A DNA stretch of 64,000 nt from Nemopilema nomurai (lineage: Eukaryota; Cnidaria; Scyphozoa; Rhizostomeae; Rhizostomatidae). Below the pieces are notes generated by a model. It was not told the origin of the DNA, did no database searches, and was given only the letters and a program-made list of their open reading frames with translations. Made by a program: the position numbers and the translations under genes. This document shows, one piece after another, positions 1 to 13,700 of this stretch. Location of the stretch: NCBI GenBank assembly GCA_003864495.1, contig ML133420.1:2171238-2235237 (forward strand), in the 5' to 3' direction. Every line of letters begins with the position of its first letter. Within the stretch, counting starts at the first letter, position 1.

Positions 1-3000
1 TTAAAAAATTAAATTCTAAAGAAATTAATCAACGCGTGAATAGAATTTCCAATACTCACGTACCTCAGATAATACTAAAACCACGTTCACGCCACAAACA
101 TTACACAACATAGGCCTATTCCAAAGGTGAAGTCTTCCCGTGTTCACACTTTGCAGGTAAGGAATTGTAATAATCAGCCACTTCGACGACCTTTCTTTCC
201 TGTACGTGTCAGAACATTCAATACAGGCTGGCAGTTTAAAATGTTTGTAGGTTCTCCACACTTATCGACTTGCAGGGTCAGGGCAGTGCTTAGCCGCTTG
301 CCTTGTACTTCTCACGTGTGCGCTCAAGTGACTAAAGAGCATACCCGTTACCAGGCTAAATCGCTCTCTCATTGGCTGGCAGCTTCGCTGTATGATAATT
401 GGACAGGATCGAAAGAGTGTGTGTCACTCCTCCGCAACTCCGTCACAATCAGGTTCCCAGGGAAGTAGAGGGGCGTGTGCAGGTGGAACAATTCATTTCG
501 GGCAACTTCAAAAAAGAATCCCAGAACTAAATTAAAGCATGAATGGTTGTCAAAAAGCAAGATCAGCAAAAAGACTGTTGCAACAGGATGATTTTCTTAC
601 TTTAAAAATCATAACTAAATACCTAAATTTGAACTTAGCTCTTGATAACCCAGTTGCAAAAGGATCCCTAAAATTGCCTGGCATCTTTATTATCACAATA
701 TGAAGCTTTGTATCGTTAGTATCGTAGTATCATTAGTTTAACTATGGCTAGCCTTTATCATCAGACGGTTGAAAACATCATTTATCAATTAGCCTGATGC
801 AATTTTATCTGCAACGTAATAAAATTCTGCTATTTTTGTTGACTCGACCTCATTCTCTTTATCGTCTCAGTACAAAAAGTTTTATACTGCAGCAAAATCT
901 ACCATATAAAGTAATATAGTTAATTTCTCCTCCAAAGAAAAATCCTTTGTGACAAAACTACGACAAATTGAGAATATATGTACGTGGGCCCCTTCTTTGT
1001 TAATTATGAACAAATGCGTGCATTGAGAAAATGAAAATAAAAACTGAACAAAATCGAAGAATAGTGGCTATTTCATTTGTATTTCACAAATTACGAAGAG
1101 TGACAGATAAATATGAATAAGTGCTAAAACTAATTACACCAAAAGAACCCCGCAAAAAGTAAATATTTGTCTGGAAAGAAAAATTGATTGAGCTCGAATA
1201 GATGTGGTGAGAAAAACCTTTGATGAATTTGATGAAATGTGTAAAAGCTGAAGGACAATATTCAGTTTTTGGGCCTGAAAAATGCAAATGGTGAAATTCA
1301 AATGTTTAATGACTATTATTGCAAGACATCGTATGAAGACAGATTGGTGGTGAGCTTTCGCAATCGATATAATAGAAACTTTTTTCTTCTTCGATTTTTA
1401 ACAAATGGTGCATAAAAATTTCGAGCTAAATCGTTATATCCTTCACGATTCGCTGCTTTCGTCATAGGAGCACTCTTTTAAAACATCCACACGGTGCCTT
1501 CAGTTTAAAAGAATGGGACATGATACAGTAAAACCCTAACGATGACCAAAAACACGGGAGGAGTGCCTTCATTTTCTTCTCTAGGCATCATTGACAACTC
1601 TATAGCAAGTATTTATACCAGTTAGGTTACTCTACAATACAGCAAGACAACCCCAATATTGTAAATAATTACAATTCATACATACAATTTACAGAAAAAC
1701 ATTGAATACATTTATCGAATGAAAGTTTCCAGTACTGCTGTGAAATGATAATGATTCAATTCATGCAGTTGGAGCTGGGGGTTGCTCCTGATGATCGCCC
1801 TACAAGTAGAAATGAAAGAATAGTGAGTATCGCACAGACTTTTCCAAATCTTCCGAATAAAACAGTGAAAAACAAAGCATCCTGACTCTGGCATTCTAAC
1901 ATTCATCATGATAAGTACTGGGGTCTAGCCACTAGCGTAGCCTGGGCCCTAGTGTTACTGAGATCCTAACATGGCCTGAACCCAGTCCACACACATTGTA
2001 GGTTTGTACCATGGCTCGAGACAGTATTTATTAACTTAAACGCAAACAATAAGGCAAAGGTTCGTAATTCGTATAAGACTCGCTGCCAAATAATCAGGTA
2101 TGGCCTAGATATAAGTTTTGAACTAAAAAGAAAACGGTTTCAACATCGACGATTCAGAAAAATTACATAATACATGAGCTTATAAATTTCCACCATAGCA
2201 CGAAAACAATTGCTCGCTGCCCAAACAGAAGAAGCAGTATAACGCATCGCTGCGCAAAGCATCAAAGTTGACAAAGGCTCTTTAAATTAAGCTCCGAACT
2301 AAATTAATTTCAGGAAAAAATACCAGCAGGTAGAATTTAAACCGTGAACGAGTGGGCAACATCGATTGACTGTTTGTCTATAATGTTCTGTGCAGAAATA
2401 TATGAAACTGTTTATTTCATGGTTATTTGCAAATTTCCTTGTCTGGCAGATAAAGGAATAAAGTCCAGCTTGAAGCTACAGGTATGTTGGGAGAAAGACA
2501 AAAGAAAGACGAAAATAATTCGTGTTGCGGCGCTTATCGCCATGACGCCAAAGGCTTGTCTCCAACACCTATTCAGTGCCTCCCTAATACCTTCTCGCTG
2601 GACAAAGGCATCTTACAGAACAAATTGGATTTCACTTTTTCATTTGGCTATCTTTTCAAAACTGGTTATCTAAATCTAGACCTATCTTACTAACACAATA
2701 TGAGGACGCAAAATCGTTCAGAATTTGGCAGCTTTTAAACTAGAGCCAGACAAACTCAGCAACTTAAACAGCATTAAGATTATACACCAGTTCAGTTGTT
2801 TGCAGTTGGCTCAAATGCCAAGCTACCAAACCACCTTCTGCCGCATCAGTTATAAATTATTTCTTATAACAAGATAATTCTCATTATACATAATCTATGC
2901 TGTCCTATGACTACATCTAGTTGAAGGCTTTCTTCTTAATCTAGACTTCTAAATCTAATTTGTACCTGCTCAATGCAATGAGAAACCAATTTGCATTTAT

Positions 3001-3618
3001 TGCATGAAAATTCAATACCATTTTGCTAAAGACTCTGAAATCTCTAGAAAATTCCACATTTGCCAATACTCCACACCTTTTAAAATGAATTAAGAAAAGT
3101 TTTACCCTAAAACCTGAATTATCCAACATTTGATCAAAATTTTGCCTGTAGCTACCTACCATTCAGGGAAACAAGGAAAACAGAGTATAGCTCTGAATAA
3201 TGGATAAGCTTTTAAACTTTTGAGTTGAAAATTTTGAAAGAAAGGTAGCACGAAAGAAACAACATTATCCTGGGGGTTTGATCAATAAGTCTTTAGCAAA
3301 ACAGGGCATAATTCAAGTGTTGAATTGAAAATGACAAGTGTCTTGGAGAAGCTATTTGGGCACCTGTTTCATATACGAAAGGTGCTTAGATCTTTTGCAT
3401 AACATTATATGTTATACATAGATGATTTGTTTTCAAGGGATTATGGTGGAACTTCTATCCCAACTACATTCCAGTATTTCAAGGTTCGCAAATGTTAAAT
3501 ACTGACAGTAATTCATCTCTATTGTGAGTAAGTTGGCTGCAAGTCTCCTAATAAAGGCACAGAAAATTCTCTGGGGCTCAAATGAGGGTCAAAATGAAGA
3601 AAATAACTAATGTTTCTT
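1..3618. other. Non-coding or unassigned left flank
   Basis: No open frame here resembles a known family. The stretch at about 200-480 is less AT-rich than its surroundings and holds a reverse CCAAT box (ATTGGCT near 391) and an E-box (CACGTG near 315), which suggests a promoter. On the minus strand a donor-like GTACGTGAGT (54-63) follows an open stretch, so the first exon of a gene running off the left edge is possible. The remainder is AT-rich with no structure I can name. The lowest part probably includes the 3' UTR of SMIM14. Confidence 0.4.
2996..3001 (-). terminator. Possible polyadenylation signal for SMIM14
   Basis: AATAAA on the minus strand, about 620 nt downstream of the SMIM14 stop codon. 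It is a plausible but unproven poly(A) signal; nearer non-canonical signals could be used instead. Confidence 0.3.
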
Positions 3619-5748
3619 TCATTCCTTTCTTCTTTCCCTTGGCAGATTGTCAAAGTCAAGAGTCTTGCCATGATGCTATGAACATCAACATCATGAGTAA
3701 CAGCGGTCAACATGCAGCTGGTGCTTGACTTAAAGCCACAAAATATTCCAGATATAATACTGCCACACAATAAATAACATAAAGATGTTTTACTTACATT
3801 ATTAGGATTTGGTTTCTCTGACCCTCCTCTCATACTTGCAGGCCTTAAGAAAAGAAGAAGGGGTTACAACTAGTTTTCTGTTATCACAGATACTGTAAAG
3901 GCTGCATATAACAGTTTTTTAAAACAGTTCAATAGTTCAATTAATACGCAAAACTTCCTATGTGTTACTTTATAAGCAATTTTGTGAAATCTTGTACTAC
4001 AACATAAACAGTTATTCTTTAAGAAATCTTTACTTAAAATCAAAGCTTTCAAGAAAAACCATCCAAGAACTAGCTTCAATAAAAAAAATTTACAGAAGAA
4101 GTTTCTCAGGATGCTTAGTGCAGAAAACAACAGCTCAATACCATGAAACAAAAGGCCAAATTGTTCAAACAAAAAGTCTAACAATATTTAGACAACACTA
4201 AGTTGTGATGCATAAACTCTAATGCTGTAAATTCAAAATTCTAAACATAAAACAATTATAGCATTTAAATTCATCTGCAACTGATTGAATGTCCTGCATT
4301 AAAATGCTTTCCTTGCATTGCAGCTTTAAAGAACTCAAAAATATCTTTATCGAAAATTTATAGCCACTCTTGATTTTAATTATTAAATATTGAAAAACAA
4401 AACCCCATAAACAAATACCTTATAAGATACAACAGTACAGCTGCAATAACCCAAGCAACCATTACAAACATCATCATATTTCCCCCATCATTAGATGCTT
4501 GCACATTCGGGGCTGTAAGGAAAAATTTGAAAAGATCAGATAAACTTGATTGCAGTGAACAAGAACAGATAGAAATGTACCTCTCTCTATCTTTGAGGCT
4601 TCTGTAAAAGCCCCTAGTTCGTCAAAGAAAATTTAGTGATCAGAATGTAACATTGTTAATTAATGGTAAAAAGTTGTGGTACAAAGAGCAGACATGACAA
4701 ACTGTAAATGGCTAGCGATGAAAGATAAAGATTGTATAGATGAATACAGATTAATAAATATTAAACTAAAAATCTTCCTTGTTTTGTTCCCCATTTTCAA
4801 AGTTTCCCAAACTCATTGGTAGGTCCCCATTTTTTACTTTCTTTGCAAATTATAACTCCACATTCAAATGACCTAACATAACTAAAAGACTCCTTGCTGG
4901 CAGCCGTGGAGCATTTTTGCTTTACCTTAAAATACAATTAGAGGAGAGTGACAAAGAAACAATTTTAAAGGTTTTTCTGGTTATTGCAAACAAATACCTG
5001 CAAAAGACAAACATTGATTGCTTGTGGTAGAGATGGTAGCTAAAAAGCTCTGGCACTGACAAGAAACTAAAACCTGTTATCTGACATGTAGCCAAAATAG
5101 TCTAACTTTGTCAATTATGGGTGATTGAAAACAATTTTTAGCTATAGGCAGATCTACAGATTCATAAGATCCAGAACAGATTTAGCAAAATCGTACCATC
5201 TGTGAAGCATTGTTCCTCAGTGCAATAGCTCTGTGATCCTCTCAGCTAAATGAAAGTAACATAATTGCGTATAAGAAGCTTTGCCAAAATCAATGCAAAA
5301 TATGGAAAAAACTTTCTTGGATAAATATCTTTTGTAACAAAAAAATACTCTGTACCTTTGTTGCACAATCAACAATAACAATGATCGAAATGATCATGGA
5401 AATCCAATAAATCAATATCTGACAACGATTTGATTTTGAGAAAGAATATGGAAGGTTTAAGTCTATCAGAAACATAAAACTTTTTCAACATGAAAGTACT
5501 ATAAGCCATTAAACTAAAGAATAATGGTTTTTAACAATTTCTTTATTTGTAAACAACACCAAAGTTATTGAAGGGCCTATGAATAGGCCTATCGGAACAA
5601 ACGATGTGCATACAGTCGACTTCGCTTAAAAGCGATTTAGCAAAATAGATAAAAGATTTACCAGCGATATCAGCCTTTGCATTGCCCCTTCATGACTGAA
5701 GATACATTCGCAAGGGTCAAACGGTGGGGCTCCACCTCCTTCAGCCAT
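3619..5748 (-). CDS. SMIM14: SMIM14, small integral membrane protein 14
   Basis: Five coding exons on the minus strand: 5662-5748, 5197-5245, 4419-4512, 3798-3843 and 3619-3675. All junctions are GT-AG and phases match exactly, giving 333 nt and 110 aa (the human protein is 99 aa). The start matches the family: MAEGG, then FDPCEC, SHEGAMQRLISLLRGSQSYC. Exon 3 encodes the single membrane helix (MMMFVMVAWVIAAVLLYLI). The short tail begins RPASMRGGSEKPNP and ends in a charged segment with DNLPRERRKE. Compared with the human protein there is an insertion (GAPP) after MAEGG and a different extreme C-terminus. SMIM14 is an ER-associated membrane protein of poorly known role. The exon order, Cys pattern and helix make the assignment firm; the last exon is the least conserved part and its acceptor was chosen by phase. 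Confidence 0.93.
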
Positions 5749-5815
5749 CCTCAATAAAAATATAAAATCTCTTGCTGCCGGCGAAAAAGCTTCAGATCGC
5801 CTTTCAACAGTAGCA

Positions 5816-6049
5816 ATGGAGATGCCTGGTAACTCTCCGATTTCTGTCGGATCTTCAGTCAGCAAATGCTTTGACCTAGTGGATACGATGCAACATTTGT
5901 TATCGGCAGCTAACTATTGCCTGCAAGCCACGTCGAGTTGGGAAATTTACCCAATCATGCGAAGTTTCTACGGCACAACTGCACAAACAAAATCTGAATG
6001 GCGATTCAATGTTGTTGAATCCAGACCTCCGTTCCACTTCTTCCGCTAA
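5816..6049 (+). CDS. Small ORF head-to-head with SMIM14, unrecognised
   Basis: An ATG-initiated 77-codon frame starting 67 bp from the SMIM14 start codon in the opposite direction. The product begins MEMPGNSPISVGSSVSKCFD and ends RPPFHFFR. I do not recognise a family, and no membrane segment or motif is evident. Arguments for a gene are the real ATG, the locally raised GC content and the divergent promoter-like arrangement. Arguments against are its small size and its position antisense to what should be the SMIM14 5' UTR and promoter. It could be chance. Confidence 0.25.
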   Translation: MEMPGNSPISVGSSVSKCFDLVDTMQHLLSAANYCLQATSSWEIYPIMRSFYGTTAQTKSEWRFNVVESRPPFHFFR

Positions 6050-9000
6050 CCACATGAAAGCAAGGCTTGTCTCATATCTCGAACAATCAACCACGTGTGC
6101 ATAATTAACACCATACCAGTTTTATGAGGTATACAGAACTACAAATCTTAGCACAGGCAATAAAGTACTAGTAAAAACTCCATCATTTTCCATTAATCTA
6201 AAGAAAAATATCAATGCCAGAGGACTAGAGTGACTTGTGAATGGTCAATATAGGTAGCCTTCAGTTGGAACCGATAATGATCTTTTTAAGCAAAAACGCG
6301 TGGTTGTAGAAGGTTTTGCGCTGTGCCAAAACACTCCAGGCACCGAGGAGCAGGGGGGCTGAGGGGGCTTTAGCCCCCCCCCCCCCCACTTTTGGCAAAA
6401 AATGCGAAATATTAAGTAATAAACTACCAATAAAGCCTCTTTTTAATGGCTTTAGCCCCCACTTTTTTTAGAACCCCCACTTTTCTCAACGCTCCGCGGT
6501 GCCTGCACTCAAGTGCTATACGATATATGCAGATCCTAGTTAGAAGCTTTGTAATAGATGTAATAGATAATGGTAAAAATGACAAAAAGTAGGGAAGCTC
6601 AAAAACTAGAATGACACCCATTCTCTGCAGTGGTGCAATACTTATCTTAGTTATTGACACCATTGTTAATGTAATTTTCGTTATCACGACAACATGTTGG
6701 CCCCGGACAGGGTAAAGGAATAGCACCATCGTATAAAAGGTCAAAAGTCATTTTATTTTCTGTTTTATGAACTTTAGAGAAAGCTGTTTCAACTGAAGTA
6801 GGGACTGCGAGTTAAAAGAGAGACAAAAGTGTAGATGCTTGAATCAGTGTTGCTTGTATGTCATTGGTTTCTCTATTGTATTCCTATGATAACTTCATCT
6901 TACTAGTTGAATTGCTTTATCATCAACAATAAAATTGTTTATGCCTACATGACGCTGCCCTTGACAAACCAACGAAGAACTGATAGATCTACATGTAACT
7001 CAAAGTGGAGATCTCGGAAAGTTTTCACTTTTGTGTAAACAATTATTTCCTTTCAGACCTTTCTTACCAGGAAAAAGGAACTCAAAAAAGCATCTGCTTG
7101 CGAACTTTTCATAATGACTGTAAAAGACGAAGGCTAAAATATGGATCAAAGTGAAGAGAGCTCAGTGAGACCGATTCTCTTTGAACTAGGCCCTAATTCG
7201 TTTAATTGATGTTGCCTGTATTTTTTCCGTTCTTTCCATCTTTTATATTCAGCTTGTGTACAAATTTTAGCAATGCTAACTCTAGCGAATAAAAAGAACT
7301 AATGCAGATTATACGTACATATTTATTGTTATATTATACGTTTGATCTAACCTACGTTGCATACGGATTCCTTGCATTGATTACAAGTAAAACTGAACGA
7401 TGAAATTTCCAAGAATTTGATCATGAATATTGATTTCTCTTTGACTATGATTATGATTTTAGGGACTGTCGACAAAAACCAACCACAAATCAAACAGATG
7501 TTCTAGAAAATGATGCTCTACTGGTATTAGTAAGGTTACTGTTGTATTGAAGAAAATGTAGGTGGGACACGTTGCAAAGTATTCCTCATTTCTGTGATGG
7601 GGTGCTGTGTTTGGGGTCAGCTACTATTGATGACTGATCACGATCATGATCAATATAGAAATCATCACCATTATCACAGGATCATCACTATCACCACTAT
7701 CATCATAAAATCATTAATATAGTTGAGTCAGGCAGCAAATGTTCTTGCCCCGTGATATCACACCACGTACAGTGATCTAGAGCCGTCTTGCATAATGTTG
7801 AAGAAGACGTCGCCATATTATTCTTAAAATCTTTCCTCTATCTCCTCTGTGATCATCTTCCTGCCATTGGACCTTCAGTGCACTTCATTACCACAATTCA
7901 AAAATTGCAAGCATTATCGCTGTCTTCATTAATCTACTTGAAAAATTAAATAGGCCTGTTTTTATGCCTCAAAAATGTTTAATATTGTTGCCGTCTAAAA
8001 CACTGAAAATGTTCTGTTTTCACCGTTCACACTCGTTGATGTGCCACAGACCAAAAGCCTCAGATCAATGTCACTCGCATGCTTTTAAAGGCACAGACGT
8101 CATTTCACAAAATAGCACTAACTCATATACGACTAAAATGAGTCAGAGGTATACTTCCAGCAATCATATTCAACTTAAAAATAGGTTTCATTTGCAACTG
8201 CGGCTGTGATAGATCTCTATGGCCAATCAGCTTCTTGCAAGGGACCTTTGCATTAAACAGACCACCCGTGCCACCAGCAGCTAGAGAAACATGACGCACA
8301 TCAACCGAACAGCGCAAGGACAGGTGGCTGGTCAGTCGGACCCAGCTGCATCGTGCATTCGAGTGGTGGTTGCAATATTGATAACAGAGGACGCTGATTC
8401 ACGTGGTCTATTTCACGATAAAGTTGACTGGGGGTACGGAGATTTTCGCGTCTGGTTGTGAATAAGCCATAGGGGTTAAAAAGTCAAAGCCCCGTTTAAT
8501 CGTGAGAGGGTGTGATAAGAAAGCAGAGTGGCTTGTGTATTATCAGTGCTTAATGTTATATGTAACTCGCCAAGAAAGCAAAGTTACTATGCAGTTTGTG
8601 TTTGATATTAGAGCACAAGGTTTCAATACAAAAGCACGAAGTCATCAATATGTGCTTCGCTATAGTGTAGAAAGACACGGTGAAGATAGCATTGACCATT
8701 AAAAAGTATATGCTTAGAAAGCTCAATTACGAAGGGCTAGGTAAGATGCACGTGTATAAACATTCTTTTAAGCATACCATCTTTAATAGATGTGTGCCAG
8801 ACCAAATATCTAAATAAACTGATGTACATAATTTTGTACACTGAATAGTTGCACATCAATGATCTAGACAATCGAAGCCAAATCCTCTAAATAAACACAT
8901 CTGTACATTGCAATAGCAGTTGAACACACTCAACAAGCCATGCTTCCTGGAATACGTTACAGGTTTAAACAAATTTACCCTCCAAAATTTTTAGCACTAG

Positions 9001-10705
9001 CATGTACTTCTTCACTTCATCAATCTTATCTTCGTTGAGTTTGCCCATTCGGATTCATTGCACTGAAAGTTAAGGCGCTTACATATGCCCCCGTCTCACC
9101 TGCAAATGAATGTTCTATTCAGGATCTCCAGACATGGTGATTCATAAAGAAAGCAGCTTGCCGCTGCAAGTAATAATCTCAAAATATCTATATAGCTAGA
9201 ACATCTTTTAGATGATTAGATAGTCCTCCTTGCACAACTGTGTAATGCAGCGATTACCTTGTTCGTTGGAGTGCGTACAAGCTTCTGATCTTCCGCTGTT
9301 TCTACAAAGCTCTGTAGAAGAAAAATCCACAAACATAGGTGTCTAAAAGCGCCCTATGTTGTGCTTTTAGCAGCAAACTAGTGGACTACAACTGCAGTAA
9401 ACAGAAGATTCCACCTTCCTGATTGCTGGAGAAACGTCCTGTTATTTGCATGGGGATACAAAGTGGCATTCCAATGAGTTGCAAGCTGCGCGCTTTCAAG
9501 GCCTTGCATTTGATGAGGTAAGCATTTACATCGTTGCAGATGTTAATAGCTGAAAGCATAAGACATGTAGTAGGCTAAAAGGCGTGGCTTTCCACGAAAG
9601 GTCAACTGACAACCTATCAGTAAATGTCTGATACTTGACACCGTAGAAGTATACAAAGGTAACAACTAGAAAGATGCACACATGCATTTTATTAGCATCT
9701 TTAAGGGTTCTTTCAAATGGCGAAAATGTCGAGGTTATCAATTTATATCACAGCTCTTATATTAGCCTTGATCTCAAAGTCAATCTAGCAGAAACACGTT
9801 TTCAATTAACGTTTAATAGGTTGCAGTTGTCTATTATCATTGCTTGCTATTTTGAATACCAAATGACGAAACAAGATCATTGCAAATTTATGTCTGCATT
9901 CTCAACGCTTGTTTGCAGTCTTGATTGATCCTCAGCAAAACCTTTCGCTGATAAATGCACATTGAGGAATATGCATCTCTAAAATTAGGTTTCAAGTAAG
10001 ATTCAATTAGACAGCTAGGTCATTGGGATTGCAGTAAAGTGATTTAATTTGCTGATCAGCCTAAAGAAAATAGCATGACTTGAAACAGCAATGTTGAAAA
10101 TTGGCTCAGTCAATACTAGCCTTGGCAACCTTAAACAAGGTAAATTCACAGACATAGAAGCACGACCCTTTGCAGAGATCTCTTACAAGCGCTAGTTTGA
10201 AGTCAATGTCCCTGTTAAACTGTAGTTTTATTCCAATGGCAGAAGCAAGTTCAATTTGTCATTGAAGGCAAAGCTATTGAAATCATACTTTGTGTATTTG
10301 GAGGCAGAGATAACTCAGTGTAAGAAAACTAGATGAGAAATGAGCAGGCATCCTAAACTACCTGTTATGTTAGTATTGCTTGTATATTTAGACAAATGCC
10401 ACCCGGGCCGAAAGCGTGCTATCAATCAGACCCATTCACAAACATCGGTAGTAAGGCTGTGCTTCGACTAGAACGTTTTTCATATCGCTCATGCTTTCAA
10501 TTTACTAGCACCTTCAAATACTCTGAATTTTTAATATTTGTTTGTTGGTCGTACAAATGAGTGACAAGCATAGTTTTGAAATGAAAATTTCATGTTTTCA
10601 AATGTAATCTTTTTAGCCTTTGTCAAGACAAGAATGTAGCCGACATGCGAAGTGTTAAACGGGAGCAGGGCGAGATGTAGCCATCAACAAAGTTGCAACT
10701 TTATC
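6050..10705. other. Intergenic stretch, no supported gene
   Basis: About 4.6 kb between the small divergent ORF and the giant dystroglycan-like gene. It holds a poly-C repeat near 6374, a block of ATCATCAC-rich simple sequence around 7650-7710, and a forward CCAAT box (GGCCAATCAG, 8221-8230) in a less AT-rich patch at 8220-8480. That patch could carry the promoter or 5' UTR exon of the gene at 10706, but no splice link can be shown. The open frames in this stretch are short and resemble nothing. Confidence 0.4.
6374..6387 (+). repeat. Poly-C tract inside a GGGGGCTTTAGCCCCC palindrome-like repeat
   Basis: A run of 14 C preceded by GAGGGGGCTTTAG and followed by ACTTTTGGC. A second, shorter copy of the flank (CTTTAGCCCCCACTTTT) lies about 70 bp downstream. 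Similar C-run plus ACTTTTTGGC sequence occurs near 53850. This looks like part of a dispersed repeat, not a unique locus. Confidence 0.5.
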
Positions 10706-10765
10706 ATGACGAACTGGCTGCACTTTGTAGCACGCTTCTTCTGGCTAACTCTGATGATCGCTGGC
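10706..10765 (+). other. Signal peptide of the dystroglycan-like protein
   Basis: The first 20 codons after the ATG read MTNWLHFVARFFWLTLMIAG: a short polar start with one Arg, a hydrophobic core and a small-residue end. This supports secretion and extracellular placement of the module array, and fixes the start at 10706. The exact cleavage point is not determined. Confidence 0.75.
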
Positions 10766-13700
10766 TACCCAAAGTCAGAAAGAAGAGCCGTCCTCAACAG
10801 TAATGGAACATTCAAGCCAGATATTTCAAATCTGAATATTCAACAAGATCTCATAAGGCCTTCTAGGCCATTAATCAATGGGACATTTGAGGCCCAATAT
10901 ACTGAGAGCACCAGGAACTTGCAAAAGTACCCGGTAGGACGTGAGAATTTAGCCAGAGGCTCCCCTGTTTGGGACAATGGAAAAATGTCCAAGAAAGAAT
11001 CTTTAAAAGAGCGACGCGTGATGCAGCATCCTTCGTCTTTCCATGCAGGAAGATCTAGCCTTAAGAAAGAGCAAGGTGTTAAAGAATGGAACTACGTTGT
11101 TGTTGTTGTCTTGCAATATTCGCCCAAGTACGCAGCAGAAGTGAACGATATTGTGACATCAGCATCAAAGCGCATTGCAGATTTCTTTGGAGATAGAGAC
11201 ACTAGTCTGGTTGCTCCAATTTGGTACCATGTTGAGGAAAACACATTGCTGTTTGCGTGGAGAAATAGGACTTTTGAATTGATGCCATGTCCTGAGGAAG
11301 AAATTCGATTCGTGTCCTCAAAAGTTTTTGACACAGCAGCATCACCAAAGACTAGTTTTGTGCAAGCTTTTCGGCCTAAATTTCGCTTGGTAAGAGCATA
11401 CGAAGAGCGCAGTGGACAATGTGCGGATTCTGGTTTGATTAATATTCATGGCAATCTTATAAGCAGTATTTTTTCAACACCTCGAACTTCAGGTGCAAAG
11501 ACAAGGAGATTGCGGGCTCGAAGGAACATTGCAGCTGGAAATCCACCAAAAGTAAATTTGACGCTGCCGAACTTCAATGCGAGTTACTGCTCCTTATTTG
11601 TTTACCCAATTCCGGAATTCACCTTTCTGGACGCAGAAGATGGCAACACGCGCAATCTGACGCTATCTCTTGTGTACGAAAATGGCTCCTTGGTCGGCCT
11701 TAGTTCGTGGCTGCAGCTGGACAGTAACTTACAAACGCTATACGGATATTTGAAGGTCAGTGACAGTGTCTTTGCAGATTCCGGACATGTTCTTTATTAT
11801 AAAGTCCGAGCAACAGACTCTACCGGTTTGTCAGTAGACGCCCGGTTCCAAGTCAAGATACCCGAGTCTCCTCCGGCTGTTTTCTTCAAAGTGGTGCTCA
11901 CTGTTAATTCCTTTGAAGATCAAAGTAAACCATACGTTAATGAAGTAGTATTCCTGGCATACAAAGTCATTCGGTATTTCAACGATAACTATTTCACGAC
12001 CGTCAATGTGCTGGATTTCAACAGAACACACACCCAAAACCACGCCGAGGAAACTGTCACATTCGGATGGACCAACTGCACGGCACGTGGCCCAGGCTGT
12101 CCTTCTGACGTCATCGATTACGTCACCAAGAAGCTGTTGACCGCGGACGGTCAGCCTGACCCGAGCTTCACCGAGAAGCTCAAACCGCAGTACAATCTAT
12201 ACAACCTGACCGTAGAGAGAGTCGGTGTATGCTTGGCTTCGGCATCGTCTACCCTCGCGTATGCCACGCCCACACCCGTGTTCTCCCTCGCACCAATCAT
12301 CAGCAACCCAATTCCGGAGCTCGCAGTCTATACAACGCAGTACTTCAGTTTTCAGATTCCGGTGAACACTTTCTATGACGTCATTGATGGTAATACGAGA
12401 GGCCTACGGTTACAGCTGCGATCAGCAACCAACCAGACATTGTCAACAAGTTCGTGGATGCAATTTAATAGTGACACCCAGACAATGTTTGGAATTCTAC
12501 AAGCAGAGCTTTTCACAAGCGTGAACTCGATGTCCTTCAGTTATACTCTGGCAGCTACCAATTCAAGAGGCTACAGCACGTATCTCAACGTTGCTTTGAA
12601 GGGTTACAAATCGACCATCTCGTTTGGTGCATTATTCTCCATAAGCGGGAGAGACAACAGCCAATCAACGGTAAATGACGTCACTATTTTGGATGTTGCA
12701 TTGAACAAGCTACGTAGCTATGTCAAGGATGCGAGGAATGACACAATCGTAGTGAGAACCTTCCACCGACTGGTGACGGGGCAACAGAAGATCTTCTCTC
12801 TTGTCTACGCAAACGCAACGATAACCACTAGCAACTGCAACGGTCTTCAACGGCTTGCTCCGTTGCTTCAAACTGTTGGCTCGTTGATCAACCAGGAGCT
12901 GACTGCTGCTCTTGTTCCTGAGATTGTTGCTGACAGGATCGATATTGCGAGGTATGGAGCATGCGCGCATTTGCAGAACATTTCGATAGGCCCGTCTCCG
13001 ACACCAGGAGGCTTGTTCCCGGTCTCTGTCAATCAGGTCCCGCTCATTTATATCAAAACAGGCCTATTTTTCACCTTCAAGATCCCATCGCAAACATTTT
13101 ACGATGCTACCTACGGCGATACTACGAAACTCAGCTTGCGCGTTACTTTTTCGAATGGCGATAGTTTGATTCACGGCTCGTGGGTTCAGTTCGACCAAGT
13201 CTCGCAAGTCCTATACGGTCTTCTACCTTCCAGTCAGCAAACGATTCGCCCGTATCAGAACTTTACCTTCATCTTACGAGCGACAAACTCATTGGGGTAT
13301 TCCACTGTGCAGCTCGTAACTATACAAAGCGAACATTTTTCAGTCGCAAACGGTATTGTCGTAACATTTAACGGCAGAGAGTACAACTCCAATCAATGGA
13401 ATGACGTACAGTTGCAAAACTTTATGGTCCTTCAATTACACAATTACTTCGAGGCTTCATCCAATGATACCATCAAGATAATCTCGTTCCAACATGAATC
13501 AAATGGAGGCAGCCAGTTTGTCACCCTGTGGACAGATTCAAGACTCAACTCAACAAACTGTGACTTCGCTCTTCTAAAAAGCATCGAGTCAAAAATGTTT
13601 TCGTCAAACCAGACGGTCCATGCAAACTTGATCTCAAAACTGCTTCCCAACATTATTTTGATCGACGCAAAGATTTCATATTACGGCGAATGCCTTCGCA

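Noticed and set aside
127..468. A 113-codon plus-strand frame
   Set aside because: GTG start, no domain, and it overlaps promoter-like motifs.
2344..2673. A 109-codon plus-strand frame
   Set aside because: GTG start and no likeness to any family; composition as in surrounding non-coding DNA.
6424..6744. A 106-codon minus-strand frame
   Set aside because: Its C-terminal end reads through the poly-C repeat flank; no domain is visible.
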